DNA of 64,000 nucleotides from Pseudomonadota bacterium (GTDB lineage: Bacteria > Pseudomonadota > Gammaproteobacteria > Steroidobacterales > Steroidobacteraceae), in the NCBI GenBank assembly GCA_023433705.1, contig JAEYUC010000073.1:16071-80070 (forward strand). Direction: 5' to 3'. Numbering within the stretch: the stretch's first letter is position 1; each line of letters begins with the position of its first letter. The position numbers and the translations under genes were made by a program. Shown here piece by piece: positions 43,843 through 51,430 of the stretch. The notes under the pieces are model-generated. The model was not told the DNA's origin. It worked only from the letters and a program-made list of their open reading frames with translations, and did no database searches.

Positions 43843-45675
43843 ATGAACAATCGCCTCGACCGCCCCGTCGACCCCGCCCGCGATCACACCCTTGGCGCCG
43901 ACGACGCGCCGATCACGCTGGTCGAGTACGGCAGTTACGACTGCCCGCATTGCCGCGCAGCGAACGGCAGGATTTCCGAGGTCCGCAGCCAGCTCGGCGA
44001 GCGGGTCCGATACGTGTTCCGACACCGGCCCCTCACTGGAAGCGAGATCGCGCGCCGCGCCGCCGACCTGGTCGAACAGGCCGCGTCGCCTGAAGAATTC
44101 TGGAGCGCGCACGTGTCGTTGATGACCCGCTCGCGCACGCTCACCGAGGACGACCTGCAAGCGGTCGCCACCGACCTGCGATTGCCCGAGATCGATCCCG
44201 ACATCCGCGTCGCCATCGAATCCGACGCGCAGGCGCGCGTCGATGCGGATATCGCGAGCTCGCATGCGAGCGGCGTGCGGTTCACGCCTACCTTCTTCAT
44301 CAACGGGCAGCGTTATGACGGTCCGTGGGACGAGGCCTCGTTCACCGACGCGATGCTCGGTTCGCTGGGGCATCGCGTGCGCACCGCGGCGCTGGAATTC
44401 GCGAGCTGGGCGCCCTCGACCGGCGTGCTGCTGCTGTTCGCGACCGTGCTCGCCATCGTGTTGATGAACTCGCCGCTCGGCGACGACTTCGCCGCGCTGT
44501 GGGCGACCGAGCTGGGACTGCGCTTCGGCGGCGCCGAGTTCAGCATGTCGCTGCTGCACTGGGTGAACGACGCGTTGCTCATCGTGTTCTTCCTGGTCGT
44601 GGGGCTCGAGATAAAACGCGAGTTCACCGTCGGGCACCTGGCGACCCGGCGCAGCGCGGCGCTGCCGATCGCCGCGGCCATCGGCGGCATGGCGGTGCCT
44701 GCTCTTATATATGTGTCCCTGATCTCGTTGACGGAGGCCGGCGCCGCCTGGCATCACGGCTGGGGCGTGCCCATGGCGACCGATACCGCGTTCGCGGTGG
44801 CGTTGATCGCCGTGATGGGACCACGCGTGCCGGTCGAGTTGCGCATCTTCCTGACCGCCGCGGCCATCGTCGACGACATCGGAGCGATCATCGTCGTGGC
44901 TATCTTCTACTCCGGCGATTTGAACTACCCCGCTCTCGGCGGCGCGCTGCTCTCGGTGGGAGCACTCGCGATGCTCAACAAGTGGGGGGTGTACCGCGTC
45001 TCACCGTATGTGCTGGTCGGAATCGCGCTGTGGATCTGCGTGCACGTCGGCGGACTGCACGCAACGCTGGCCGGCGTGTTGCTTGCCGCGTTCATACCCA
45101 CGCGGCCGCCGCCTGACTACCGCGCACTGCTGGCGCAGGAGGATGCGATCCTCACCGCTGAGGCAAGCCGCGCCGGCGAGCAGTATCGGCATGGCCCCTC
45201 GGAGCCCGCATTGCGCGAGCTCGATGCGATCCACGACCGGCTCGAATCGCCGGCGGATCGACTGCTGCGCAACGTCGCTCCGCGATCCAGTTTCTTCGTG
45301 TTGCCGATATTCGCGCTCGCGAACGCCGGCGTGGTGATCGGCGCACAGGCGCTCGGCGAGCATGGTGTGCTGATGGCGGCGATCGTCTGTGGATTGACTC
45401 TGGGCAAACCAGTCGGGTTCTTCGTCGCGTCGTGGCTCGCGGTGAAATCAGGGGTTGCCGAGAAACCAGAGGCCTATTCGTGGCGGCAGTTACTCGGCGC
45501 CGGCGCGCTCGGCGGCATCGGCTTCACGATGTCGTTGTTCATCGCCGGGCAGGCGTTTCCGGTGGAGGGCGATTTCGCGGCGGCGAAGATCGCGGTGTTC
45601 GGCGCGTCGGTGCTTTCGGCGATCGCGGGCGTCGTGATTCTGTGGAATGCGCAGAAGGATGACGCGGCGGGGTGA
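43843..45675 (+). CDS. nhaA: DsbA-NhaA fusion: thioredoxin-fold domain plus Na+/H+ antiporter
   Basis: 610 residues. Residues 1-175 are a DsbA/thioredoxin-like domain with active site SYDCPHCRA (Cys34-Pro-His-Cys37) and cis-Pro loop GVRFTPTFFING, without a signal peptide. Residues about 185-605 are NhaA with the Asp pair in AAAIVDDIGAIIVVAIFYSG and the end motif GGIGFTMSLFIAGQAF. NhaA fused to a thioredoxin domain is known, usually in actinobacteria and some proteobacteria; a redox- or folding-related control of the antiporter is inferred. It is the second NhaA in the window. The cassette array begins 160 nt downstream. Confidence 0.92.
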   Translation: MNNRLDRPVDPARDHTLGADDAPITLVEYGSYDCPHCRAANGRISEVRSQLGERVRYVFRHRPLTGSEIARRAADLVEQAASPEEFWSAHVSLMTRSRTLTEDDLQAVATDLRLPEIDPDIRVAIESDAQARVDADIASSHASGVRFTPTFFINGQRYDGPWDEASFTDAMLGSLGHRVRTAALEFASWAPSTGVLLLFATVLAIVLMNSPLGDDFAALWATELGLRFGGAEFSMSLLHWVNDALLIVFFLVVGLEIKREFTVGHLATRRSAALPIAAAIGGMAVPALIYVSLISLTEAGAAWHHGWGVPMATDTAFAVALIAVMGPRVPVELRIFLTAAAIVDDIGAIIVVAIFYSGDLNYPALGGALLSVGALAMLNKWGVYRVSPYVLVGIALWICVHVGGLHATLAGVLLAAFIPTRPPPDYRALLAQEDAILTAEASRAGEQYRHGPSEPALRELDAIHDRLESPADRLLRNVAPRSSFFVLPIFALANAGVVIGAQALGEHGVLMAAIVCGLTLGKPVGFFVASWLAVKSGVAEKPEAYSWRQLLGAGALGGIGFTMSLFIAGQAFPVEGDFAAAKIAVFGASVLSAIAGVVILWNAQKDDAAG

Positions 45676-45691
45676 GTTATACGTCCATGTT

Positions 45692-45778
45692 GCATAACAC
45701 ACTGGCGTCGTTTGACGCTGTCGGCGAGCCTGTGCTGTAGTGAATCAGGAAGTTGCAGAGGGAGCTGGGGTGTTATGC
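45692..45778. other. 87-nt attC/attI-like element at the left edge of the cassette array
   Basis: TGCATAACAC (45691-45700) and GTGTTATGCA (45770-45779) are a perfect 10-bp inverted repeat enclosing 69 nt, with a nested GCGTC-GTTT-GACGC hairpin near the left. GCATAAC to GTTATGC spans 87 nt, almost the 88 nt of the array attC sites, but the interior is not similar. It could be an unrelated attC or part of an attI region. A TATAAAT at 45814 may be a -10 element for the first cassette. Confidence 0.35.
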
Positions 45779-45836
45779 AGCACTTTTACGCAATGTATTC
45801 CGTCTTTTGGCCGTATAAATATTAGTTAGGCGACCT

Positions 45837-46247
45837 ATGTTAACGGTTCCTCTCAGATATGCGCTCGGTGCGGCATTCGTTGCGATGATTGCTACAGTGG
45901 CGGGGTTTGCACTCTTTGTTTCGCTGGAAAATCTAAAAGCCATACGAGTTGGTGTGGGAATCGGACTGTCGTTTGCGCACTTCGCTGCGCTGCTTGCCTT
46001 GCCAGTCGGTTTCCTACTCGGTGTGGTGCGGATGCGTGTACGTCGGCCACAATTCTTGTTGGTGGCTTCGCTGGCCTCAGTATTATCCGGCATCCTGTTT
46101 GGAATATGGGTCGCAGATGACGCGCACTTTCTCTCGCTATCGATAATTTCTGTGATGGGTGGCGCGTGGGCAATTTTGGGATCGGGGGCCGCAGTGGTGC
46201 TAACCCGGTCGCCTAACACTTCGCTGGAGCGGACGCGTGAAAGATAA
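45837..46247 (+). CDS. Cassette 1: four-helix membrane protein
   Basis: 136 residues. Four hydrophobic segments are visible (YALGAAFVAMIATVAGFALF; GVGIGLSFAHFAALLALPVG; FLLVASLASVLSGILFGIW; IISVMGGAWAILGSGAAVVL). No family recognised. It starts 5 nt after the GTTAGGC that opens the array. The final residues PNTSLERTRER are encoded by attC1 and the stop lies inside attC1, so the tail is probably not functional protein sequence. First cassette, nearest the presumed entry end. Confidence 0.6.
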   Translation: MLTVPLRYALGAAFVAMIATVAGFALFVSLENLKAIRVGVGIGLSFAHFAALLALPVGFLLGVVRMRVRRPQFLLVASLASVLSGILFGIWVADDAHFLSLSIISVMGGAWAILGSGAAVVLTRSPNTSLERTRER

Positions 46248-46298
46248 AGTGCCAAGCTCAACCGTCGGCGCGCGCGCCGCTCAGCTCAATCGTTAGGC
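46211..46298 (+). repeat. attC1
   Basis: 88 nt. R'' GCCTAAC 46211-46217, R' GTTAGGC 46292-46298. The end of cassette 1 is complementary to its own start over 11 bp. Confidence 0.92.
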
Positions 46299-46302
46299 GG
46301 CA

Positions 46303-46722
46303 ATGGCTCGGGCAACACCAGTCTTCGCAGCGCTCCTTTTGACGGCAACGGTGCTTGCGACGCCTGCGTTGAGAACGATCCAGGTCTTGCCAAGCAATGA
46401 AAGGAACTATCCGTTTAGTGTGGTACTGGATGGACGCGGTAAATCTCGAACGATGGTTGTCATCGCACCGCATCAGATGAATGGCAACTGTTTTCCAGAA
46501 TTCGCTGGCACGGAGCTAAAGACGAACGATGGAAAGATCGTCTACTCTCAAACCGTCAATCTGGGAACTGCGAAGGCGGACCACGAGATTCGTGGCCAGA
46601 TCGGAGATCCCACCCACTCTCTTACCGTGTGGCTTAATTACATTTGCCCGGGGCACTGGAGTGACGGCGCGCGCTATGTGTTCTCGTCATCTGAGTGGGA
46701 AAAGTCGGGGCGCATGCGATGA
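46303..46722 (+). CDS. Cassette 2: secreted hypothetical protein
   Basis: 139 residues with a signal peptide (ATPVFAALLLTATVLATPA). The mature domain looks beta-rich, with two Cys (NGNCFPEF, NYICPGHW) that could form a disulfide in the periplasm. The ATG is 4 nt after R', and the AGGCGG made by R' plus following bases may act as ribosome binding site. The stop lies 30 nt before attC2. No family recognised. Confidence 0.6.
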   Translation: MARATPVFAALLLTATVLATPALRTIQVLPSNERNYPFSVVLDGRGKSRTMVVIAPHQMNGNCFPEFAGTELKTNDGKIVYSQTVNLGTAKADHEIRGQIGDPTHSLTVWLNYICPGHWSDGARYVFSSSEWEKSGRMR

Positions 46723-46752
46723 CTCGCTCAATTCGAAACCGTTTGCGTTGCC

Positions 46753-46840
46753 GCCTAACACCTCGTTGGAGCGGACGCGTGATGGATAAAGTGCCACTCG
46801 CATTTGTCGGCGTGCGCGCCGCTCAACTCAACCGTTAGAC
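46753..46840 (+). repeat. attC2
   Basis: 88 nt. R'' GCCTAAC 46753-46759, R' GTTAGAC 46834-46840. Cassette 2 end complements its start over 12 bp. Confidence 0.92.
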
Positions 46841-46853
46841 GTCAGAGTCACGC

Positions 46854-47159
46854 ATGGCGCAGGCGCCCGTCATCTATTTCGAGGTCGACGACACTTTGGT
46901 GCGTTCCGTAGGCACCAAGCGGATTCCAATTCCTGCCGCGATCGCGAGCGTTTGGAGTCTCAAGGAATCTGGTGCTCGCCTTTACCTGTGAAGCACCGGT
47001 GGCGCGGAATATGCCCGTACGACGGCGCAAGAACTGAAGATCGAGCACTGCTTTGAAGGTTTCTTGCCAAAGCCAACGGCCATTGTCGATGATCAGCACT
47101 ACACGGAGTGGCGGGATCTTCGATACTTCTACCCTGGCCAGGACGTCACTCTCGAGTGA
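46854..47159 (+). pseudogene. Cassette 3: HAD-like hydrolase interrupted by an in-frame TGA
   Basis: The frame from ATG 46854 encodes a small HAD-type protein: VIYFEVDDTLVRSVGTKRIP carries motif I (DDT) and the continuation STGGAEYARTTAQELKIE carries motif II (Ser-Thr-Gly-Gly); KPTAIVDDQHY may hold the later acidic motif. Codon 46 is TGA (46989-46991) where LYLWSTGG would be expected, so TGG to TGA is the likely change. Downstream the frame is clean to TGA 47157. Either a recent nonsense mutation or, less likely, read-through. The first motif residue is Glu-Val-Asp-Asp instead of the usual DxD, so activity is uncertain even if intact. Confidence 0.65.
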
Positions 47160-47187
47160 CAGGCGATACATTGTCTCGGTTCGTGAC

Positions 47188-47275
47188 GTCTAACACCTCG
47201 TTGGAGCGGACGCGTGAGGGATAAAGTGCCAAGCTCATACGCCGGCGCGCGCGCCGCTCAACTCAATCGTTAGAT
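47188..47275 (+). repeat. attC3
   Basis: 88 nt. R'' GTCTAAC 47188-47194, R' GTTAGAT 47269-47275. R'' matches the cassette's own start (GTTAGAC), not the adjacent R', as integron logic predicts; complementarity 11 bp. Confidence 0.92.
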
Positions 47276-47594
47276 GTCACCAATCACTGTCATGCCAACT
47301 TCAAGAGACGAAGTCATTGCTGCTGTTCGGCAGCTGGCGGCGCACAGACCGGCGTCCCGGTCCGAAGTGGCTGACCTGGAGCGCCAAAGCGTGGCTTTGG
47401 CTGTTCATATCCAGAAGCACACCTCGCTGCATGATGTACCGGAGGCTGTATGGCACTTTCTTTCAGACGCCGACATTCGGTTTAAGGATCCACAGTACGC
47501 AACGGTTCAGTTGGGCGAGATCACAGCGGTTCTCGACAGGTGGCAGGCGCAGGTGCCATCTAACACCTCGTTGGAGCGGACGCGTGAGAGATAA
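47274..47594 (+). CDS. Cassette 4: small soluble helical protein
   Basis: 106 residues, no signal or membrane segment. Predicted helical (SRDEVIAAVRQLAAHRPASR, EVADLERQSVALAVHIQKHT). The ATG overlaps the R' box of attC3; ATG 47292 (MPTSRDE) is an alternative and may be better. The last residues SNTSLERTRER and the stop come from attC4. No family recognised. Confidence 0.55.
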   Translation: MSPITVMPTSRDEVIAAVRQLAAHRPASRSEVADLERQSVALAVHIQKHTSLHDVPEAVWHFLSDADIRFKDPQYATVQLGEITAVLDRWQAQVPSNTSLERTRER

Positions 47595-47645
47595 AGTGCC
47601 AAGCCCATACGTCGGCGCGCGCGCCGCTCAACTCAACCGTTAGCA
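47558..47645 (+). repeat. attC4
   Basis: 88 nt. R'' ATCTAAC 47558-47564, R' GTTAGCA 47639-47645. R'' complements cassette 4's own start GTTAGATG (8 bp, then one mismatch and CACC). Confidence 0.92.
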
Positions 47646-48070
47646 GTCTGGTTCATTCCGAGAATTGAGCCGAGTGCCAGGGAGAGAAAGATCTCTTCGT
47701 TGCCGCGGCCATCACTGTAGCGGCATCTGCATCCAACGAGGTTGCAGTTCGCGAAGGTCAATGTGGGGTCTTGGTCCGGCGCCGTCACCGTCGCAGTGCC
47801 GCCCAGTTCCGGCGTCGCAGGTATTGCATGAATAAAGCGGCGAGAGAGGGCAGCCCTCCAGGCGCCGGCCCGGAAAGGTCACCGCCGCCGCGCACTTGAA
47901 GCGCTGTCGCAGCCCGAACGGTCCAGTCAGTCGCACAGCTGGCCGCTTGGGGCTCTGGCTCGGCGAAACGCATCGGCTTCGGTTAAGTTGCCCTTTGCTC
48001 GAAGGTAGTTCGAGCGCTACGCTTGCCCTCATGTCATCGGCCATCAGACTCGAGTTGCTTGCGCGACGAC
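47646..48070. other. Cassette 5: no convincing gene
   Basis: About 425 nt between attC4 and attC5 without a plus-strand gene. A plus frame at 47896 reads through attC5 and looks like a shadow (its end is translated attC). A minus-strand frame of 110 codons (47712-48044) is open but has no ribosome binding site and an odd composition. The cassette may be non-coding, carry a promoter or RNA, or hold a decayed gene. Confidence 0.5.
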
Positions 48071-48158
48071 TGCTAACACCTCGTTGGAGCGGACGCGGGG
48101 ACGATAAAGTGCCACTCGCAATTGCCGGCGCGCGCGCCGCTCAACTCAATCGTTAGAG
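48071..48158 (+). repeat. attC5
   Basis: 88 nt. R'' TGCTAAC 48071-48077 departs from RYYYAAC but is exactly complementary to the start of cassette 5, GTTAGCA (10 bp in all). R' GTTAGAG 48152-48158. Confidence 0.9.
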
Positions 48159-48163
48159 GGCAC

Positions 48164-48541
48164 GTGATCTACGTCTTCGCCAACGACGACCACGGGCTAA
48201 CAGTCTATGCGTCTATGGACGAGGCGATGGCTGCATGCGAGGCGGTCGATGTCGAGGACGGCAACTACCGATTCTTTGGTTCCGCAGGTCAGCCTCTCAG
48301 GCCACGAATCGTTCTGCCCGCTAAGCGCGGACCAATAGGCATTGGCTCTGGGCGCTATGTGCTCGAATCAGATTTGGCGCCGTCGTCCACGACCCTTGCG
48401 TCATTACTTGGTCAGGTTTCCTATGTTGAGGGCTGTGGGTTCACTGCCGTCGCAGCCGTTACTGCTGAGCTCGAACGTCAAGCCACCGTTCCCGCGCACG
48501 TGCCCTCTAACACCTCGTTGGAGCGGACGCGTGAGGGATAA
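48164..48541 (+). CDS. Cassette 6: soluble hypothetical protein
   Basis: 125 residues from GTG 48164; AGAGGG made by the R' box lies 4-5 nt upstream. No signal peptide. The N terminus MIYVFANDDHGLTVYASMDE looks like a small alpha/beta domain. No family recognised. The C-terminal SNTSLERTREG and stop are encoded by attC6. The GTG start lies inside the 15-bp stretch that pairs with the cassette end. Confidence 0.6.
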   Translation: MIYVFANDDHGLTVYASMDEAMAACEAVDVEDGNYRFFGSAGQPLRPRIVLPAKRGPIGIGSGRYVLESDLAPSSTTLASLLGQVSYVEGCGFTAVAAVTAELERQATVPAHVPSNTSLERTREG

Positions 48542-48592
48542 AGTGCCAAGCTCATACATTGGCGCGCGCGCCGCTCAACTCAATCGTTAGGC
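48505..48592 (+). repeat. attC6
   Basis: 88 nt. R'' CTCTAAC 48505-48511, R' GTTAGGC 48586-48592. Longest own-end complementarity in the array: GTTAGAGGGCACGTG, 15 bp. Confidence 0.92.
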
Positions 48593-48600
48593 GACTCGCG

Positions 48601-49059
48601 TTGCACCCTGAGACCACCATTGCCTGGCTCCGTGACAAGTCCGGACTATTCCCTCACGCCGAGTTTTCAGGAGATACAGACGACGTCACTATGGGTTGGT
48701 GCTCCTTTACGTCCAAGATCCGCGCTGAGGTCGTACTGGCCGAGTTGACCGCTTTCGAGTGGAACGGCGGCGAAGCTGGCATTGCAGCGGCGATAGGCCG
48801 CTTGAATCGAGAGTTGGACCGGGATGATCTTGTGCACATACACGTTCGGTACGAACAGGTCGGCCCATCTGCAAAGGGATTGTCGTTTCAAGAATTCAAG
48901 AAAGTGTATCGCCCAATGCGTACTCACTACAGCTCTCGATCGGGTCTCGAGGAGTCAACTTGGATTCGCGAAGAGTCTCTTGATGAGTTCAGGGCTAGTG
49001 GTGGAGTCGTGACAGTGTCGTCGCCTAACAAATCGCTCGAGCGGACGCGTGAGGAATAA
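48601..49059 (+). CDS. Cassette 7: soluble hypothetical protein, TTG start
   Basis: 152 residues. The coding frame is clear from about 48601 (MHPETTIAWLRDKSGLFPHA) and no ATG or GTG occurs outside attC6, so TTG 48601 is the best start. Mixed alpha/beta prediction; no signal peptide, one long acidic/aromatic region (VRYEQVGPSAKGLSFQEFKK). No family recognised. Residues NKSLERTREE and the stop lie inside attC7. Confidence 0.55.
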   Translation: MHPETTIAWLRDKSGLFPHAEFSGDTDDVTMGWCSFTSKIRAEVVLAELTAFEWNGGEAGIAAAIGRLNRELDRDDLVHIHVRYEQVGPSAKGLSFQEFKKVYRPMRTHYSSRSGLEESTWIREESLDEFRASGGVVTVSSPNKSLERTREE

Positions 49060-49110
49060 AGTGCCAAGCTCAAACGCGGGCGTGCGCGCCGCTCAGCTCA
49101 ATCGTTAGGC
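49023..49110 (+). repeat. attC7
   Basis: 88 nt. R'' GCCTAAC 49023-49029, R' GTTAGGC 49104-49110. Own-end complementarity 10 bp. Confidence 0.92.
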
Positions 49111-49117
49111 CTGCGCA

Positions 49118-49399
49118 ATGCTCACACTTCGTCGCCTTGCGCTTGTAGTCAGATTTCTCGCTCTATGGGCGGCGATCGCGCTTGGATTCGGCATCCTCGG
49201 CGCGCTGTGGCCAATCGTGACGTCACCTAACCCTTCGAAAGACATGGGTGTCGGCATCGGTATATACATTTTTGGTGGAATGGGCTTGCTCATAGGTACG
49301 TGTGTCGGATCGGTCATAGCATTTCTATTGGTTGAGCGTCATGCGCTGAAGGCGCAGCAAAGTGCAGATCAACCTTCGGTAGCCGAGGAGAATCTCTAG
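49118..49399 (+). CDS. Cassette 8: two-helix membrane protein
   Basis: 93 residues with two membrane segments (FLALWAAIALGFGILGALWP; GIYIFGGMGLLIGTCVGSVI), a basic N terminus and a hydrophilic acidic tail. Unlike many neighbours it stops before attC8, so the tail is its own. The start is 7 nt after R'. No family recognised. Confidence 0.6.
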   Translation: MLTLRRLALVVRFLALWAAIALGFGILGALWPIVTSPNPSKDMGVGIGIYIFGGMGLLIGTCVGSVIAFLLVERHALKAQQSADQPSVAEENL

Positions 49400-49405
49400 T
49401 GGCAG

Positions 49406-49493
49406 GCCTAACACCTCGCTGTAGCGGACGCGTGAGGGATAAAGTGCCAAGCGCAGGCGTCGGCGTGCGCGCCGCTCAGCTCAACCGTTAGGT
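49406..49493 (+). repeat. attC8
   Basis: 88 nt. R'' GCCTAAC 49406-49412, R' GTTAGGT 49487-49493. Own-end complementarity 11 bp. Confidence 0.92.
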
Positions 49494-49496
49494 GCC

Positions 49497-49952
49497 ATGA
49501 AGACATTCGTCATACTCTGCATCGGCCTCATCAGTTCAGTTGGCGCGACTGCGACACGCCCGCCGTTGAATGAGGCTATCGTCAGCGCTCTGGTCAAGGA
49601 GGGCATGTCGGAGCCGCCAGTGCGCGCGAGCTACGACGCCTGCGACAGCGGTGGCCCAATCTCCATGAAGATTTGCTTTCGCTACCGATTGAAGGGTGAG
49701 CAGATGCGCATTGAAGACGCACTCCGCGACCTCCAGAGCGCAATGAGCAAGAAGTCCGCTAACGCGAACGCCGAAGCCCTCAAACGAGCCCAAGATGCTT
49801 GGGAAAAGTTTCAGCAATTGCACTGCTCACTTCAGGGAGACATGAGCAACTTCGACTATGGAACGGTTGCTCTCGCGTGTGAGTGGGAACTTGCGAGGCA
49901 AAGAGCGGACTCGCTTGTAGAAGTGCTAAGTTGGTACTCGCCAACCGAATAG
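49497..49952 (+). CDS. Cassette 9: secreted LprI/DUF1311-like protein
   Basis: 151 residues with a signal peptide (MKTFVILCIGLISSVGATAT). The C-terminal half (KRAQDAWEKFQQLHCSLQGD, then ALACEWELARQRADSLVEVL) has the spacing of the LprI-type DUF1311 domain, whose named member is a lysozyme inhibitor. It has four Cys in the mature part. The ATG is 3 nt after R', and the gene stops 15 nt before attC9. Periplasmic; function inferred from a short similarity only. Confidence 0.65.
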   Translation: MKTFVILCIGLISSVGATATRPPLNEAIVSALVKEGMSEPPVRASYDACDSGGPISMKICFRYRLKGEQMRIEDALRDLQSAMSKKSANANAEALKRAQDAWEKFQQLHCSLQGDMSNFDYGTVALACEWELARQRADSLVEVLSWYSPTE

Positions 49953-49967
49953 GTCACCGCACATGGC

Positions 49968-50055
49968 ACCTAACAAATCGTTGGAGCGGACGCGTGAGGG
50001 ATAAAGTGCCAAGCTCATGCAGCAGCGGTCGCGCCGCTCAACTCAACCGTTAGGC
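49968..50055 (+). repeat. attC9
   Basis: 88 nt. R'' ACCTAAC 49968-49974, R' GTTAGGC 50049-50055. R'' complements cassette 9's own start GTTAGGT; 13 bp in all. Confidence 0.92.
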
Positions 50056-50063
50056 GGCGCTCG

Positions 50064-50420
50064 ATGCTGCGATACATCGCTGCCATTTCGATCCTTTCGA
50101 CATTACTTTCGGCGTGCGCTGGAGATATGTGCGGGAACACCATCGGTCAGACTGTTCTCACTCCCTCCGGGAAAACCAAGGCCGTGGTGTTCAATCGAGA
50201 CTGCGGTACTACGACAGGGTTCAGTACGCAGGTTTCGGTGCTTTCGTCCGACGACGAATTGCCAAACGACGGCGGCAACGTGCTGGTCCTGGATGGAACG
50301 GTTCCTATCGAGCTGCACTGGCTGTCGGAGTCATCACTCACGATCGGTGGAATTGGCAACGCCAAGGTCTTTCGCCAGGAACGCTCAGTCGCGGACACTC
50401 AAGTGAGCTACGTCCGATGA
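50064..50420 (+). CDS. Cassette 10: lipoprotein, DUF5412-like
   Basis: 118 residues. Lipoprotein signal peptide with lipobox LLSAC at Cys18. The mature part (CGNTIGQTVLTPSGKTKAVV, FNRDCGTTTGFSTQVSVL) resembles DUF5412-type proteins often seen in integron cassettes; two Cys may form a disulfide. Envelope-anchored; role unknown. Stops 6 nt before attC10. Confidence 0.65.
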   Translation: MLRYIAAISILSTLLSACAGDMCGNTIGQTVLTPSGKTKAVVFNRDCGTTTGFSTQVSVLSSDDELPNDGGNVLVLDGTVPIELHWLSESSLTIGGIGNAKVFRQERSVADTQVSYVR

Positions 50421-50425
50421 GTCGC

Positions 50426-50513
50426 CCCCAACACTTCGCTCGAGCGGACGCGTGATGGATAAAGTGCCAAGCTCATGCATCGGCGCGCGCGCCGCTCAGC
50501 TCAACCGTTAGAG
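50426..50513 (+). repeat. attC10
   Basis: 88 nt. R'' CCCCAAC 50426-50432 is degenerate and does not match the cassette start; R' GTTAGAG 50507-50513 is normal. Confidence 0.85.
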
Positions 50514-50523
50514 CGCACGCTTC

Positions 50524-50850
50524 ATGGCATTCATCGTGCTCGCTCTCGCAGTCGTCGCACTCTTGGCGGTATATCTCGCCATCTTGGCCACATGGACCAT
50601 TGCGCATGATCAAACGGTTCCAGTCGTCGGGCGCATCGCACGAATCATTGCTGCTTGGTTGCTCCCCATCGTTGCCGCGATATCCATACTTCGAGCGGCA
50701 GCGGAGCTTTCTCCTGAATCTATGCCGCCGAAGCTTCTCCTGCGGCCTGTGCGTTGGCTATTGCATGTCTCGCCGCGTCGTCCGAACACCATGGCTGATG
50801 AGGCCGATGTAGGAGCATATGGCAGCCCGGGAAGGCACGAATATGACTAG
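50524..50850 (+). CDS. Cassette 11: two-helix membrane protein
   Basis: 108 residues with a strong first segment (MAFIVLALAVVALLAVYLAI) and a second (IARIIAAWLLPIVAAISILR), then a basic and finally acidic soluble tail. The layout resembles small inner-membrane proteins of the PLDc_N type but the motif is not present. Stops 24 nt before attC11. Confidence 0.6.
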   Translation: MAFIVLALAVVALLAVYLAILATWTIAHDQTVPVVGRIARIIAAWLLPIVAAISILRAAAELSPESMPPKLLLRPVRWLLHVSPRRPNTMADEADVGAYGSPGRHEYD

Positions 50851-50873
50851 TCAGTCTTCGTTGTGGGCGTGCG

Positions 50874-50961
50874 CTCTAACACCTGGTTGGAGCGGACGCG
50901 TGCGAGATAAAGTGCCAAGCCCAAACGTCGGCGCGCGCGCCGCTCAGCTCAGCCGTTAGAT
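50874..50961 (+). repeat. attC11
   Basis: 88 nt. R'' CTCTAAC 50874-50880, R' GTTAGAT 50955-50961. Own-end complementarity 14 bp (GTTAGAGCGCACGC). Confidence 0.92.
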
Positions 50962-51430
50962 GGCAGAAGTCCCTCTCAGTGCCATCGTCTCGGGCCTCGT
51001 CGGCGGCCTTTTGGCGCCTTTCATCGTGCGTTGGTGGAGTCGAGCGGCGCCGCCAGCGGAAAGTTCTGAGTTCGATTCTCTTGGCTTCGAAGAGCTGCGC
51101 GCGCGGAACAATCGGATTGATGTTGCCGGGCAATACCTATCATTCTGCGGCCTACTCACGGCCCTTCCCTTCTACTTTGGACCTTGGGACTCTAATAGCC
51201 CGTGGCCGCTAGGCATGGGTTTCGGCATGATGGTTATCTTTCCAGTGACCTATTTTTGGATCGTCACAAGGAGAGGAGGCATTGGCAGATGGCACGAGTT
51301 CTGGCGCTACTACGAGCTGAAGTGGGGCGTCGGGCTCCGCGGGCTGCGATGGGTCTACATTCCAATCGCCGCGCTTGGCTTCATATCGCTCATCATGGTC
51401 CTGTCTGAACTCGTTCGAGCGGACGCGTGA
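50960..51430 (+). CDS. Cassette 12: four-helix membrane protein
   Basis: 156 residues with four membrane segments (AIVSGLVGGLLAPFIVRWW; YLSFCGLLTALPFYFGPW; GFGMMVIFPVTYFWIV; YIPIAALGFISLIMVL). The ATG overlaps the R' box of attC11. The end ELVRADA-stop is encoded by the deleted attC12. A GRWHEFWRYYELKW loop is rich in aromatic and charged residues. No family recognised. Confidence 0.6.
   Translation: MAEVPLSAIVSGLVGGLLAPFIVRWWSRAAPPAESSEFDSLGFEELRARNNRIDVAGQYLSFCGLLTALPFYFGPWDSNSPWPLGMGFGMMVIFPVTYFWIVTRRGGIGRWHEFWRYYELKWGVGLRGLRWVYIPIAALGFISLIMVLSELVRADA

Noticed and set aside
45837..46247. C-terminal NTSLERTRE tail as a conserved protein domain
   Set aside because: The similarity among unrelated proteins is due to the attC DNA, not to protein homology.
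46989..46991. In-frame TGA in the HAD-like cassette as selenocysteine
   Set aside because: HAD enzymes do not use selenocysteine at this place, Trp is the natural residue before the STGG motif, and no SECIS-like hairpin was evident right after it.
47712..48044. Minus-strand 110-codon frame in cassette 5
   Set aside because: No ribosome binding site, unusual composition and no similarity; kept only as a note in the cassette entry.
47896..48590. Frames ending in GARAAQLNR considered as genes
   Set aside because: The shared end is attC translated in its third frame; the bodies have no ribosome binding site or independent support.
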